From assembly GCF_010183535.1 (NCBI RefSeq), contig NC_071329.1:9114001-9178000 (forward strand): a DNA stretch of 64,000 nt. Reading direction: 5' to 3'. The notes under the pieces were generated by a model. That model worked only from the letters and a program-made list of their open reading frames with translations. It was not told the origin of the DNA and ran no database searches. The translations under genes and the position numbers were made by a program. The DNA comes from Caenorhabditis remanei (lineage: Eukaryota > Nematoda > Chromadorea > Rhabditida > Rhabditidae). How positions within the stretch are numbered: position 1 is the first letter of the stretch; each line of letters starts with the position of its first letter. This document shows, in pieces, positions 13,301 to 25,787 of this stretch.

Positions 13301-13810
13301 ATGCGTTCTCTCATTCTTCTCTTGGCTCTTTTCGTTTTTTGTGCCGCTTTCGACAAGTTTTCGATCAGCAAAGATAAGGGAGTTCGAGCCAATCTCAAGG
13401 TAATTCAAACTGTTTTTATTTTAAGAATACTGTGTTAACATTTCAATTTCCAGCACCCAATCTCCCGTCGAGTTCTCCGATACGAACGTTCTGTAGCCTA
13501 TGAAGACTTCCCAACTCCAGGAGAAATGGCTCCAAAATACGTGCCCATCATGGATTTTGCCAAAGTTAGACCGTGAGTTTTTGTATCCAAAAAGCTCAAG
13601 TAGTATGGGGACAGGACTCGGGTAGAGCCAGACACTTTAATCCGTGTGCCAACAGGGAAATTTCAATTCGATCAGTATTTTCGTTTGATTTCAAGAGGAA
13701 CAAAGAAACTCACTCATATAAACTTCATTATTTTCAGAGAAATTCCATCAAAAACGAAGCATAATTCTGAATTCGCCGACGCCGAATACCAACCAGACCT
13801 CGATTTTTAA
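13301..13810 (+). CDS. Small secreted peptide precursor, 96 aa
   Basis: Exons 13301-13399, 13454-13572 and 13738-13810 give 96 codons and TAA, all with clean GTAATT/GTGAGT donors and TTCCAG/TTTCAG acceptors. Residues 1-16 form a classic signal peptide (MRSLILLLALFVFCAA), with cleavage likely before FDKFS. The mature part is short, lacks cysteines, and contains a dibasic site (ISRRVLRYERS, around residue 38) and an acidic C-terminus ending PDLDF. This fits a secreted peptide or prohormone-like precursor, though it has no known neuropeptide signature such as RFamide. A polyadenylation signal AATAAA lies at 13983-13988. The upstream small membrane gene may be co-transcribed. Confidence 0.83.
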
Positions 13811-15572
13811 TCGTTGACTCCTTCCCCTTCTTCCACTTTTTCTCTACTGATTTCTCTGTTATGTTTCATTATGTTGTTTTTCCGGGTTTTCCTCCTTTTT
13901 CCAGTATAGTTTTCTCCATTTTCATTTCCGTGTTTACCCTTTCTGCCCCATGTGAGATTTGTACATATTCGTCGGGTATCATAATAAAATGTTTAAATTT
14001 CCATATGTTTTGTCTACATGAATTCAAAAGAGTTGAGTATATAAAGTAGTTATTTCTCCTGAAATTCAGAAAATTCAGTTGACCGCAAGCTGAAAATTCT
14101 TGTGACTATAACCGAGTTCAATGGCTATGATGTTTCCAGTTGTGAGTTTGAAATCAAAAGAAGATAGAATTCAAAGAATAGTTCAAAACTACGCATTTGT
14201 TTTGTTTTACGCGGGTAAAATTTGAATAGTGTGGTCGGTTGGTGACCGAATTGTATGGAGAAAGACCATTCAGAAATCACCCAGAGAAAAAGATGACGTG
14301 GCTGAAATTACGTAGTTAATTATATGAGAAGTTAGTTTCAGAAAGATCTGGAATTAATGGATCGCAATCTTAATGTCTTTCTGTGTTAGGGGGGACTGTG
14401 AATCACGAAGATGTTGAAATGTTCATTGTAGAAGATGTTGAAACAGACAAGATAATATGACATTTACATTCAAAACTGAACATTTAATAATTTTCTGAAA
14501 ATTTCTCCCTTTCTTGAATCAGAGCCACATTATTTGAACTATTTATATTCTCTGAAAATTGAATCATACGTAGAATTTTACTTTAAACTCAAAAAATTTA
14601 AAAATAAACTTTAAAACTACTAAACTCAATAAAAGTGAGTTTTAAGTGTAATTCGGATTTGGTTTCGAAAACAAAAACCAGTCGAGAACACTCAAAAAAC
14701 AAACGTTTTTCAAATCCTCAAAAGTACAAAACGTGCAAAATTGAATGAAATCTGCGGATCATTCAAAACAGAAACAGTCTGAAAATTTCTTTTTAAAGGA
14801 GATTCGAAACTATCAGATTGTTCCGGAACCCCAGATTTTCGATTTCTAACCAAGTTTGTGAGTCTTTATAAATCCCGTTTTATCATTTTGTACCTATCAA
14901 TGTCTCTGATCGTTCTTTCCACAAAAAGAGACTATAAATCCAAAGTACGTCCATCACCCTCCTTGATAATTACTTACAAGTTCATAGAACTAAACGATCA
15001 AAGTTTGTATGATATCATCTGAATCTTCACGTCTTCTTCAATTTTCCATGTTCTTCTTCTTCTTCTACAGTTCCTTCCATATTTCATAACATTGAAACAG
15101 ATCTTCTTTTCTGTCGTTTAGTCATTAAAAGTTGCTGAACTATTTCCTATTCATGTCACATTTTCTGATTTATATCTTTTCAGAGACTTTTCGTTATGTT
15201 TTCTTGTTGTTTTTTCAATGAATAATAACAAAAGTATTCAAATTGTAATTTCAAGTTTCAAACATCACCGGTCATTCATTTTTTCATTTTTCCTTCTGTC
15301 CTCAAGGATTAAGTTTATCCGATTTATTCATTTTTTGGAAAAGTGTAGGTCGCCACTGATTCCTATTATATTTCTAAACTTGATACACTTTTTTTGGTTT
15401 GACCGACTCAATAATATTCGAAGTAGACATAATACTATTTCTGTAACTGATCAATCTCCAACTTGTTTGACAACGTCACTCACGTGATTTTCCCCAATCT
15501 TGAAGATGATCTTTTTCACATATAAACAAGACAACTTTCTGATTTTTAAAAAAGAAAACGAATCTTAAAATC
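13811..15572. other. Intergenic, nothing recognised after the poly(A) signal
   Basis: After the AATAAA at 13983 the region is AT-rich with pyrimidine tracts (15040-15070, 15270-15300). No ORF with splice continuity or recognisable peptide. It presumably holds the promoter of the LAPTM-like gene. Confidence 0.6.
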
Positions 15573-18500
15573 ATGATGATAACCATGGCGAATTACCATC
15601 TGATGGTTCCGAATCCTTCAAGAAATGCTCAAATTCCGAATGATAATCAACGACCGGTATGATCTTTTTATAATCTTTTTCTCCTCTAGATCTAACTATA
15701 CATTCTTAAAAATTCACATTTCTTTTATGATGCAAATCGGACGATGTTGCCTCCTCTTTGGCAGGATTATTGCCAAATGAATTCGCTCATCTTTTTCAAA
15801 TCCTACTTGATTCTTGAAGAATTGCCAAGTGCAAATAGTCTTTTTCGATAGGTTTTCATTGGGAATTTCGAAAATTTCCAATTTAATAGTTACTCTGAAT
15901 TACCAATTTGTGGTCTTCAAGAAAACTTCCAAAATAATTCGTCATTTTAAGATATAATCTAGATAAGTTGTCTGAAATTTGTGGAGGAGGGGTTTATAAA
16001 GAGTCTTCCCATGGTTAGATCCTTCAAAATCCCTACAAAAAAAGCCATGAAAAATAATTCAAGTTTATTGCAGTATTTACGAGTCCTTTATGAAAAGTTA
16101 GTTTTAAATACTAACTAAAAATAACTCAAATTTGATTCTTGATTGATCCGATTGGGCTGAATAAACTGTATTTGGCTCTCTTTTTAGACTTCTATATTCT
16201 ACATTTCCGTCAAAAACTAGTTATTGTTAGTTCGAAGTGTTTCAACAAACCGCCTGGAACTTCCTGATCACACAAGAAAATTAATAGTTCATTCCTTCCG
16301 AATATCTATTTACAAAACGTTTTCTCCTTCCACAAACGGTTTCTTTTTCTTCTATTTCTGTCCATTTTCTTCAACTCTTCTTCTTCTTCTTTTTCTCTTT
16401 TTCATATTTGACACGTTCCGGTCACACGTACATTTCGATAATCGGATCTATCTGGTTATGTAAACCATTTCAGGAGAAAACAGGGAGAGTGTCCAAACTC
16501 TAATATATTCAAAAAACGGTGTTTCCCATGTTTTTGCGCGTATTTTTGTCATATCAAGTCACGTGTCGTCGTCATAATTCTGGAGAGAAGTATAAAAAGA
16601 GAAGGCAAAAGAAGGGGAATCCCAACAACTATCAATTTTAGAGTTTGACCTTTTCGAATTAGAAAAAGAAAAGTACAGAAATAAGTTTCCGATTGAAAAT
16701 TAATCAAAGGTTAGAGAGACCGCCCACTTTCTTTTTCCTTCATAAATCCATAAATCTTGAAATCGGAACAGATTCAATATTCATAGATTTAGGGTTTTTT
16801 CTTGGTTTTCATGTCAGAATAGAATCATTTTCCATTTCTTTTTGACCCCGGAAGAAAGTTCTTATTTCTCTCGTTGTCTCCAAGAACCCTTATTTCTTAA
16901 AAATACTGATGAGTGCAGTGAAATATTCCTCCTTTTTTCTAGTCCCATATCATTTTAAAATTGAATTATTTTTTATTTCAGATGTACGGAGAGCCGCACC
17001 CAAGCCTCTTTGCCAATATGAACAACAAGAAAGTAGGTTTTTCATTTTTCACATTTAAAAAATATTATGTGAGATGGTTAAATGAAATCCAAAAAAAAAG
17101 CAGTGAGAATTCAGGCAGTTTCAGTTTTGTTTTTCATGCAGAATTTTAATTCCAAAATTGAAATATTGATATTGTGATGTTTTATAACTTTTTTGATTTA
17201 CATCTCTGCCATTGAACTTGTTCAAAACGTCATAGTTTTGAAATTGCTAGTTGCGAAGTGTCCCAAAAGTTTTTCGTTTTTAGATTGTTTCTAGTTTTTA
17301 TATCAAAGTTTTTGGATAGTTTCAACAGGGAAGAATCAGTGTTCACAATAATAAAAAAAAGACCAAAGAATAAATGGAAAATGTTTTGATGTACTCTCCG
17401 CCCAATTATAAAATATTCTGAAAATCCTTGCATCTAGAGAACCAAGAGACGCGCCCTGCTTCTTCTAGAGGAGTGGTCTTTTTTGAAAAATTCTCAAAAA
17501 AATGAAAAGATCTGATCATTCGATAGAAAAAGTGACCACCACCCGGGGACGGGAATATGGAGAAAAGAAACGGAAGAGAATTGGGGGCGAAGGAAAAACA
17601 AAAGCAACACAACACAATAGTAAAAATCACGTTTTAAGTGTCTTTGGTGTCTATTTTCTTCTTTTTTTCTTGCCTTCTCATTCCATCTATTCCTCATTTT
17701 TCTTTATCTCTTCTTCTCTTTTTCTCTAAACTTGTGATCGGGAAGAAGAAGAAGGAGAAAGAAATAGAGACAATCACCTGAAATCATTTGGAGAAGAAGA
17801 AGAAAGAAAACTTATTACTTTCTTCTCATTTTTGTGTTCATTCTCTCTTTTCTTTTTGATTGGTCATCATGATATTCTTGACCTATACCCCTGTTATTCA
17901 ACAATACGATTCGGTAAGAATCTTCTTCGAATACTGGAGATGAGCCAAAGAATCAGTTCATATCAGAAATTTAGTGGTTTGATTTTTGGAAAATATCTGA
18001 GAAAAATTGATAAAAGAAGATATCAAATGATGCAAAATTGTGTAGTGAAGAGAAGTTAGATAACCTAGATCATAAATCTTCCGTCACTTGATTATTTTCG
18101 AAAACAAATCATAATGTACCGAAGGTCAATGTTTAGTACCAAGATAGATTCATTCCTGTACTTGAGTCCAAATTCTGCACCAAATTGGAAGGTCAAAAAA
18201 GTAGTGAGTGGCCGAAAACAACTGATGGGAATACATCGAGTGAGGAGACAAAGTACAGATTTGCAGAACTGGGGAGTGCTAGATAGAAGACAAAACATGA
18301 TTTTGCAGAACTCCACACTCAAATTAAAAAATAACTTCTCTTCATTATTATTCCCTAATTTTCAGGTTGTCGTTGCAGCAGCATGCACACTTCCAGCAGA
18401 TTCTCTATTCGCAGTGATGCTGTATCTGATATATCCGGATTCATTTCTGCCCTCCACACTATTCATTGTCAACTTTTCGCTGGTTCTACTGGCTCTTCTA

Positions 18501-19514
18501 GGCATAAATTCAAAAGTGTCTTCAATGATTTTACCGGCATTAGTGTGGAAATGTGTACTATTGTTGTTCCTTTTGTTTTTGGGATGCATTTCAGTCGACG
18601 CTTATCAAGTTCCATCAGCTGAGTTAGAAGAAGCTCACGTTCCAACAGCACAGGTATTTTTGAATATTTTGAACAGAAAACAAGAGAATTGTCCATTTCA
18701 GGAGTCAACATCACCACATCGCTCAATGATGGTCTGGAAAGATCTCGCAGCGAAATATCCAATGCTTCCGTTTATTGCAGTTGCATGTACAATTGTTCTT
18801 GCAGTTGAAGCAAGGTTTGTTTCAGAAGAATTCAAGATGTGAAAATGTATTTTTTGTTGTTTTCAGAGTATTTTTCTCCGCGTGGCAGAAGATTTGTTGT
18901 CCGGCAGTGGTTAATGATGATGCGAATTTGGAAAAAGTAAGTTTTCCAGTAGACATTTCAAAAAGCTGATTCATTGAAAATTTGTTCGAGGCCTCCATCC
19001 TTCTCAATTTTGATTTGAATTGGGTACTCACCTATGGATCTGGAATTAGGATAAGACGTTTCACTTCATTTAATGAATTAAAAATCGAGAAAAAGCTTAG
19101 CAATAGAAATAGTTTCGTCATTTGCTCTTGCTCACAGTCACGTTATTCCTCAGAATGTTTTTTTTCTATTTTGTCCCGAGGAAACTTATTTGCTCTGAAA
19201 ACATCTCAACCCCTTTGTTTAATAACTCACATTAATCATTCCCATAATTTCAGTCTCCACCATCATACAATGCTTGCGTCCGTGCGACAGCCAGCGAAAA
19301 AGATCTTCCGAGTTACGAAGATGCGCTGAAAACATGTTCAAATTCTTCTTCATCACAAAATCCGTCGTCATCTGCAACATCTTCTTCATCTTCTTCACAA
19401 CGACCACCTCATTCTGTATACACAATACCAGATGTCAAAGTGCACAAGTCACCTAGCACTCAGAATTGCCGTAGCTCTCCATCTTCTTCCAAAATGACAG
19501 TAATCAGTCTTTGA
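15573..19514 (+). CDS. LAPTM-like multipass membrane protein with two PY motifs, 288 aa
   Basis: Exons 15573-15656, 16982-17032, 18366-18653, 18702-18814, 18867-18936 and 19254-19514 close to 288 codons and TGA. The N-terminal 45 residues are polar (two small exons). Hydrophobic segments follow at about 55-68, 78-94, 100-123 and 158-178, then a cytosolic tail with PPSY (204-207) and LPSYEDAL (220-227). The tail ends in a serine-rich stretch. The pair of PY motifs after the last membrane span is the hallmark of LAPTM4/5 lysosomal-associated proteins, which recruit NEDD4-type ubiquitin ligases for sorting to lysosomes. The membrane core also parallels LAPTM (a LLGINSKV..MILPALVW block). The usual CC.CC..H start of LAPTM proteins is absent. 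Intron 2 is 1.3 kb; an internal start near 17870 could give a shorter isoform. Family assignment is inferential. Confidence 0.72.
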
Positions 19515-20569
19515 TTCGTTCATTTGATGACGTGGCAATTCTTGCCAAGAATCCCTTTCTCTCTGTACATTTCCCTTTTTCTTTCATTTTTCGGTGTTTT
19601 TTCGGTGATTTTTTGATGGTGACGAGTTCTGCATCTTGCGGGGAAATTGTGATCCGGACTCGGTGTTTTCTTTGAATTGATCTCTTTTCTCTTGTCTGTT
19701 TCTGTTACTGCAATACTTGTATTCCATTATATATTATTATTATTTTGACGACGAATACTAACGAAATGAATTATTTCGTTTCTTACCTTCTTGGATTGAC
19801 TTTAATTTTTTCGAAAACTTGCGAAAAAAACTTGATTGTTTCGTGACATCAATAATCTCTTAAATTTGAGGTTCGAATTTTTGAGGTTCAGAAGTTTCGA
19901 AATTGAGTGAGCAGCCCCCGCCTGGACGACACCATTATTGTTTGGCAAAAAAGAGATCACTAAGGTTTAGAACTCTGCCGAAAGACACATCTTGTAATTT
20001 AGATAACTAAGATCTTTTAAGTGTTCATGATTATTCTACAGACAGGTTTCTACGCACGCAAGTACTTGACAACATATCAAAAGGACAAGTCAACTGTTTG
20101 ATAATCAGTGCATTTCATTTCCAGTTTTCTGTCTCCAACTCATTTTCGATCTGGAGACAAACATTCATTTTTACTACAGTAAACCCTCAAAAACCAAAAC
20201 GATTGCACCTGTTTTTTAAACAAATCGAATGGATAAATACACGATTCACCCATTTAAAAGAGGAGGTCATTTCTGTTTGTTTTTGGTCAATTTCAATTCA
20301 AACACTTTGGTTTTTCCGAACAAATTTTTATAGAAATTTATTAATATATCGTGTCATCATCAACATCATCATTATGAATAAACATGAATGAAATGAGAAA
20401 AAAACAGCGATGGTTTGAGCAAATATTTACAGAAAAGGGTTGGACGCGGAGAAGAAATTAAATCTACAAAACATTGGGAAGTTAACAAGAATTATCAAGC
20501 AAGATTGTTTTTTGGTTTCTTAAGAAATGAAATGAGCTGAAAGTACGAAGAAGAAAAAGAAAGAAGAAA
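19515..20569. other. Convergent intergenic region
   Basis: The LAPTM-like gene ends on the left (plus) and the cysteine-rich membrane gene ends on the right (minus), so both 3' UTRs lie here. No coding sequence seen; the short open frame around 20.1-20.4 kb looks like chance. Confidence 0.6.
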
Positions 20570-22201
20570 TTAATATCGGTAGTTATCACGGTCTCTTGCC
20601 GGATCGTATGAATATTGTTCGGCTGGGAAGTGAGTCGGTGTCGGCTGTGGAGTTGGAAGCTGAAAATGTATCATGTTAAAATATAGTGTATATGTCTGCA
20701 TTATTGTTTGTTTCCACCTTTTCCTACTTCTTTCTTTATTTCATTCATTCGAAAAGAAGATTCACGTTTTGACAGAAAGTGTAAAAGTAAGCAAACTAGC
20801 AAATATGACCTCTTTTTCTCCGAAAGAAACTGGATTTCTCTCCAAGAAAAGTTTGTCAATGAATCAACAAATAGACCGAAATGAGATACTTTTGAATGTT
20901 GGTAAATCGGGAAAAGAGTAAATCTATATTAGGCTCTAAACTTCCAGACAACGAGTTTTTTAATTAACGATACCTTGTGAAATTCTAGTTCAATGCAATC
21001 ATCAAGTTGTGTTACTTCAAACTATGTACTCTGTTCTGACAGTCACTTTTTTCCTCATTTTTGTTATTTTGTCAACTAAAAACAAAAAGATACACTTTAC
21101 TTTAATCTGTTCGTCAAGGAGGAAGTGACTCAATACTGCTTTTCCTTCCCGTTTTTCCGTTATGTTTGTTCTTAGAAAAAGTTGGCGCGCGGAGGAAAGA
21201 AATTGAGTTGAAAAAGGGCGGAGAAGGAAATAGATCTCGATTCAAGTTGTTGATATCAAATCAGTAAATACTTACTCCAGAATAGTTGTTTTCCTCGTAA
21301 TGCTCATAGAGTTCACGTTTTTGTTGCTTGTCTTTGGAACGGTTGAAGAGCCAGACGACGAGCCAAATGACGAAAGCAACGATGACAAGAATACAGAAAA
21401 TGACAATCAGAGCAACAGCCCATCCGTAACGATTATGCCTGAAAAACATTGAAGTTTAAGGTTGAAGATTTTTAAGTTTCGAAGAATTGTTTTCGACAAG
21501 TTTTCGACAAAATTTTACTACAACTTCGATTATTATACAAGATTACGAGCCCAAGAGTTCCAAAACGGTCAGGAGTTAAGAAAATGTCTTGGATTACAAG
21601 ACGATTGAAATAGTTTAACCGAGTCAATGAGGCATGAATAGAAACCCCCATAATTTGAATATTTACATTTCAAAAAAAAAACTCTTACCAAGTTCCATTC
21701 TTGCAACATCCATCGGAGCAGCATCCGATGTCTTTGTAGCATCTTTCGATGACCGTGTTCGCACTGTTGGCAACTCCATAAATGCAGTCATAGAACGACG
21801 GATCGATTGCTGAAAATATGATTCTTAGAATTTTTTACTCAATTTGTAAACGAACTATTGATTTGTTGTCCAACGAGTCCGCTTCGGACGAAGCTGTCGG
21901 CTGCGAGGAAGTTTGATTGGGTGTCAAACTGACGATTGAGAGCAGGAGCCTGAGTGGCTTGTTCTGAAAATCGAAAGAATTACAGTAGTAAGGGAATGAT
22001 GTCTTTCCTTCACTAGATGGCTGAACCATTGCCATAATGCTTAAAATAAGAATAAAACAGTTTCAGAAGTCTGGGAATACTTCAAGATTTAAGATTGGCC
22101 TAAATGTTAACATATTCAGATGATAACTCCATAAAGATAACTCCATAAGTCAGACAAAAAAAGGAAACTTTGAAAAAAGAAACGTACGATATCCATCCCA
22201 T
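20570..22201 (-). CDS. Cysteine-rich single-pass membrane protein, 173 aa
   Basis: Exons 22188-22201, 22014-22039, 21856-21963, 21689-21809, 21276-21438 and 20570-20659 join to 173 codons and TAA. The N-terminal exon pair is small and less certain; translation could also start at ATG 22035. A likely extracellular part carries DCIYG..., then ERCYKDIGCCSDGCCKNG, directly before a ~25-residue membrane span (AVALIVIFCILVIVAFVIWL). A basic stop-transfer (NRSKDKQQKR) follows, then a tyrosine- and proline-rich tail (LPTPQPTPTHFP, ending DNYRY). A compact double-CC module next to a single span with a Pro/Tyr tail is the layout of WBP1/VOPP1- and Shisa-type adaptors, but the match is by architecture only. 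One donor (GTTCGT, 21855) is non-ideal. Confidence 0.72.
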
Positions 22202-23272
22202 CTGGAGTTCGACATGTTGATAAATTGATAAGAACGGAACGTGTGAACACAATTGAATGGTATTTGTGGGGACGACTCAGAAAAGAATGAAATGTGAAAG
22301 TGACGGAAACAAGTGGGAATAGGGAGGCGCCCGATGACTCCTTCTCTTTTCCGAAAAACCTCCGCCTCTTCTGTACTACAGTACTCTCTGCGTCTCTCTC
22401 ATCTCCATTATCTTTCGAACGGAGCACTGACAAAACTAGCTCATTGTTGACATTTACACGTCTCTTCTCCTCTTCCGCACCCTTGTGCCGCGCGGCATTT
22501 TCTCTCTACCAAAGATTTGAGAGAATTGAGAAAAAGAGGGCTCGTACACGTTTTACAGAGGATTACGAGAGTGCTTCAGGCGGCTGACTTGCCTGGAAGA
22601 GAGAGCAAATTCATTACGAAATTTTTTACGAGCATAGAGTTGTGAAACAAAGAAACGAGGTAGAAACTGGATGGGAACATGTTCCAAGAGGGCATGGAAT
22701 TGTGGGAATTTACGAAAAGAAGGGATTGAAGGGAGGGAACCGTTATAGATTTAGAGTATGGAGAGGGTAATAGGTTTAAAGTTAAAATGAGAACTGGTTT
22801 GTGGATATTTGAAAACAAAAAATGATTTCAAGATTTAGAAGTGATGATCCAAAAGTTCTAGGAAGACGATTTTCTAACAAAAAAATCAGAATTCTACTCC
22901 ATCTTGAAACATAGAGACGAATAGTGAAGTAAAGATGAAGAAGTCAAAAATATCTTTTTGTGTCGAATACTGTTTGCATTCTGTAATATTCCTCCAGAAT
23001 CTAATAACTTTTTCATCAGTTTAGTTCTACTCTAAAAAGTTGTTTTTCCAAGTTCCCAAATTTGAAAAATCTTCGTCTATAGTACCCAATGTATTTTGAA
23101 TACTTCTTCTTTCCATTTTCCTATTTTCTTCACCTTCTGCTCCTAATTTCGACGACATCCCAATTGCTGTTTCTCCTCTGTCTCCATGGTGACAAACCCG
23201 TTTTTCTTCTTCTTCTTCTTCTTCTTCCCCCAATTCATTTCCTTTCTCTCTATTTCTTCTCTCTTTTTCCAA
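22202..23272. other. Divergent promoter region
   Basis: Separates a minus-strand gene (left) from a plus-strand gene (right), so it should hold both promoters. Pyrimidine-rich just before 23273, with a (CTT)n run near 23205-23228. No coding sequence supported. Confidence 0.6.
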
Positions 23273-25301
23273 ATGCGTCCCTCATCTGCTTCCACTCCGT
23301 TATCATCTTCCGCGTTAGTGAGTTTGATTGTTTTGGTGTGTAAAAGTAATCATCCAATCACAGAACTATCTCGAATCCCTCGAGAGAAATGCAAAAGCGT
23401 TGCGTGGCAACAACAATCGAAAAGATGATAACTCCTCCATCACTTCAACTTCAAAGCCAACGTATGAGTCCCTATTTCAATGAATCCTTTCAGCTGAAAA
23501 GTAGTTGAAGCTGAAAGTGCAATAAGTCGAGTGAGATAATTGAAATGGACTTTCAAGGCTACAACCTTTCAAAGTCGAATTCTGAGAATGACATTATCCA
23601 ATTTCTCACGACTCTAACCTATTTTCTCCGTCATTTCTTTCACTTTTCAGTTCCTCAATTGCACCTGTTAAAAGAAGAGAATCATTCTCTGAAATTATCA
23701 ATCAAGCACGTCGACAAGCATCATTATCTCGAACAGATTCTGAAGATTTCGATTTTTTGAAGTAAGGTTTCTATTCTTATAATAAAGACGAAAACTAGTT
23801 TTTGACATTTTCAGTGAATCCCTAAAATCATCAGTATTTAGTGATTCAAGTGACTCTGAAAGTGAAGAAAGTCACGAAGAGAGCCACGAAGGGAAGAGGA
23901 TCCTGCCATTAGGAACACCGGGTTAGTTGAGATTTTTTGTTGTTGTGGGAGATAGGAATTTTCACATTAATTTTTTGAATTCAATCGAAATCACCTTTTC
24001 AGGTCAACAAGTTGGTCGAAAAAGTCTGAAAGACATTCGAGAACTCAGAAATTCAATCGATCAATCGCTTATTAAAACTCCAGAATTGAAAATGCTTCGA
24101 AATAAAGTGACAGAAGATTCGAAAAAACATGCCGTAAGTTTTCAGATTCAAATTTCTAACATTTTCTTTAAACTTTCAGCATTTCGAAAGTATTCGCGAG
24201 GAAGAGGTGCCTGAAGTTATTCCAAAAACTCAACTTCCATCAAAAAGTCCATTCAAAAAAGCAATTCAAAGTGGAAGTGAAAGTTCTGATTCCGATTCAA
24301 TAATTTTCGATGAAGTTTTCGAAGAAGTTCTACCTTCTCCGCCAAGAAAACCAACTCCAGTGAGAGCTCAAACTGCTCCAGCTGCAGTAGTCCAACCGGT
24401 GACAGCCCAGAAACCAATGGTAGAGAAAAAGGAAACGAAAAAGAAGAAAGAGAAAACACCAACGCCATCATCGTCTTCTTCCGAATCTTCTTCAGAATCA
24501 AAATCCGAATCATCCTCCAATTCTGAATCATCTGAATCTTCATCATCAGAATCCAGCAGTTCTAGTTCTTCTTCTTCTAAATCATCAGCTTCGAAAGCAA
24601 GTACGAAACAAGACTATCCATCAGACTTCGGCTCGGAAAAGTCATCGTCTTCCACAATTCCAAAAGTCTCCATAGAGAAGCCACCACTTAAAAATTCAAA
24701 TAAACCAAAAGAAAACCCAAAGAAACCATCTCCCGTTCCATACGAAGATTTCATTCCTAAAATAGGTTCATCTTCTGATTCTGGAAAGTCAACAGTCAGG
24801 GAGACGCATCGAACATTTGAGGAGTCAATTGATAAACTGAAATTGGAGAATAAAAAGGGAAAAGAAGAGAAGAATCCTGCGAAAGAAGAAAGAAATAAAT
24901 CTTTCGAGAAAAAGTTACAAATCAAGGAGAGAACAGCTCGTCGTTCTTCATCTTCTGCGTCTTCGTCGACGGTTGGAGAAACTGAAAAAGAAATGGAAAT
25001 CTCAAAAAGAAGACAGAAAAAATTCAGAAGTCGTCGAATGAGATCTGAAGGTATTTTCACATTTTAAAAATATTTTCAATTTATTCCAATTTCAGAACCC
25101 CAAACGTGCCAAACCAATATTCATAACATGATTGAGTCAGTTATAGATACGCATGTTCAGATGTTAGATGAATTCAATCAGATGGAATATGCAGCTGTTT
25201 GTGAATGGACTCAAGTACTCCGTCGATTTGATCGACATGATGGACCAACTTCTCAACGTCTTCGGGAAATTGTTCAACAACGTTTGAATCGTAAATATTG
25301 A
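23273..25301 (+). CDS. Serine-rich charged protein of unknown function, 522 aa
   Basis: Exons 23273-23317, 23364-23461, 23651-23761, 23815-23921, 24003-24133, 24180-25050 and 25096-25301 close to 522 codons and TGA. The N-terminal 60 residues are basic and polar. Residues ~70-130 carry acidic SDSSDSESEES motifs typical of CK2 targets. A short conserved-looking block follows (GRKSLKDIRELRNSIDQSL). Most of the large exon is low-complexity: a KKETKKKKEK patch, a run of about 45 mostly Ser/Glu residues, then Lys/Glu-rich helix. The last ~70 residues are not low-complexity (MIESVIDTHVQMLDEFNQME, then a C-terminal helix ending RLNRKY) and look like a folded helical domain. Composition suggests a nuclear or chromosome-associated protein (inference). 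AATAAA lies at 25323-25328. Confidence 0.85.
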
Positions 25302-25787
25302 AGAATTCTATTTAATTTTGTAAATAAATCTTTATGGATTTTATAGACAACGGGTACCACCAGCCAAATACAGAGGTACACTATGAAACATAAATATATT
25401 GGAAGTGTTGTCTTGGCTATAGTTTTTTCGCCCATCTCCCCGAAACTTTATCTTTGTTATCCCTGATTGTTATATGGTTAGCAAAACGGAAGGAATAAGT
25501 TTCTGCAACAATTTTTTGCATAGTTTTGATTCTTCTCGGTGACCTGCGTCTCATGATTATTGTGTGGTGAGTGCGACTATCTCGCAAAAGCTCAATGGAG
25601 CGCCGCTGCAAAAGTTTATTTTGATTTTTTAATTTACCCCAAATATTCGTTTTTTCCTTTAAAAAAAGAGTCGATATGGAGAAAAGTGGAAACTGCGCCA
25701 TGTCTTGGCTTTAGTTTTCTCTCCCACCGTATCAAAAACATGTTTTTTTAGGTTTTAAATAATTTTTTCAGATCTGTGGTAGACAAA
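25302..25787. other. Gap between serine-rich gene and KEN-box gene, with a direct repeat
   Basis: After the poly(A) signal (25323) the gap contains two copies of TGTCTTGGCTWTAGTTTT (25409-25426 and 25701-25718). A TTTTTTCAG acceptor ends at 25770, 17 bp before the next ATG, consistent with trans-splicing of the downstream gene. At ~430 bp the gap is longer than a usual operon spacer, so operon membership is uncertain. Confidence 0.6.

Noticed and set aside
17868..17914. Candidate extra LAPTM exon (MIFLTYTPVIQQYDS) with a GTAAGA donor
   Set aside because: Phase fits, but no AG acceptor precedes it and a TGA lies just upstream. It could only be an alternative start, so it was left out of the main model.
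18114..18365. Open frame continuing upstream of the LAPTM-like exon at 18366
   Set aside because: A TTTTCAG acceptor ends at 18365 and the previous exon (ending 17032) joins in phase 0; the upstream part is intronic read-through.
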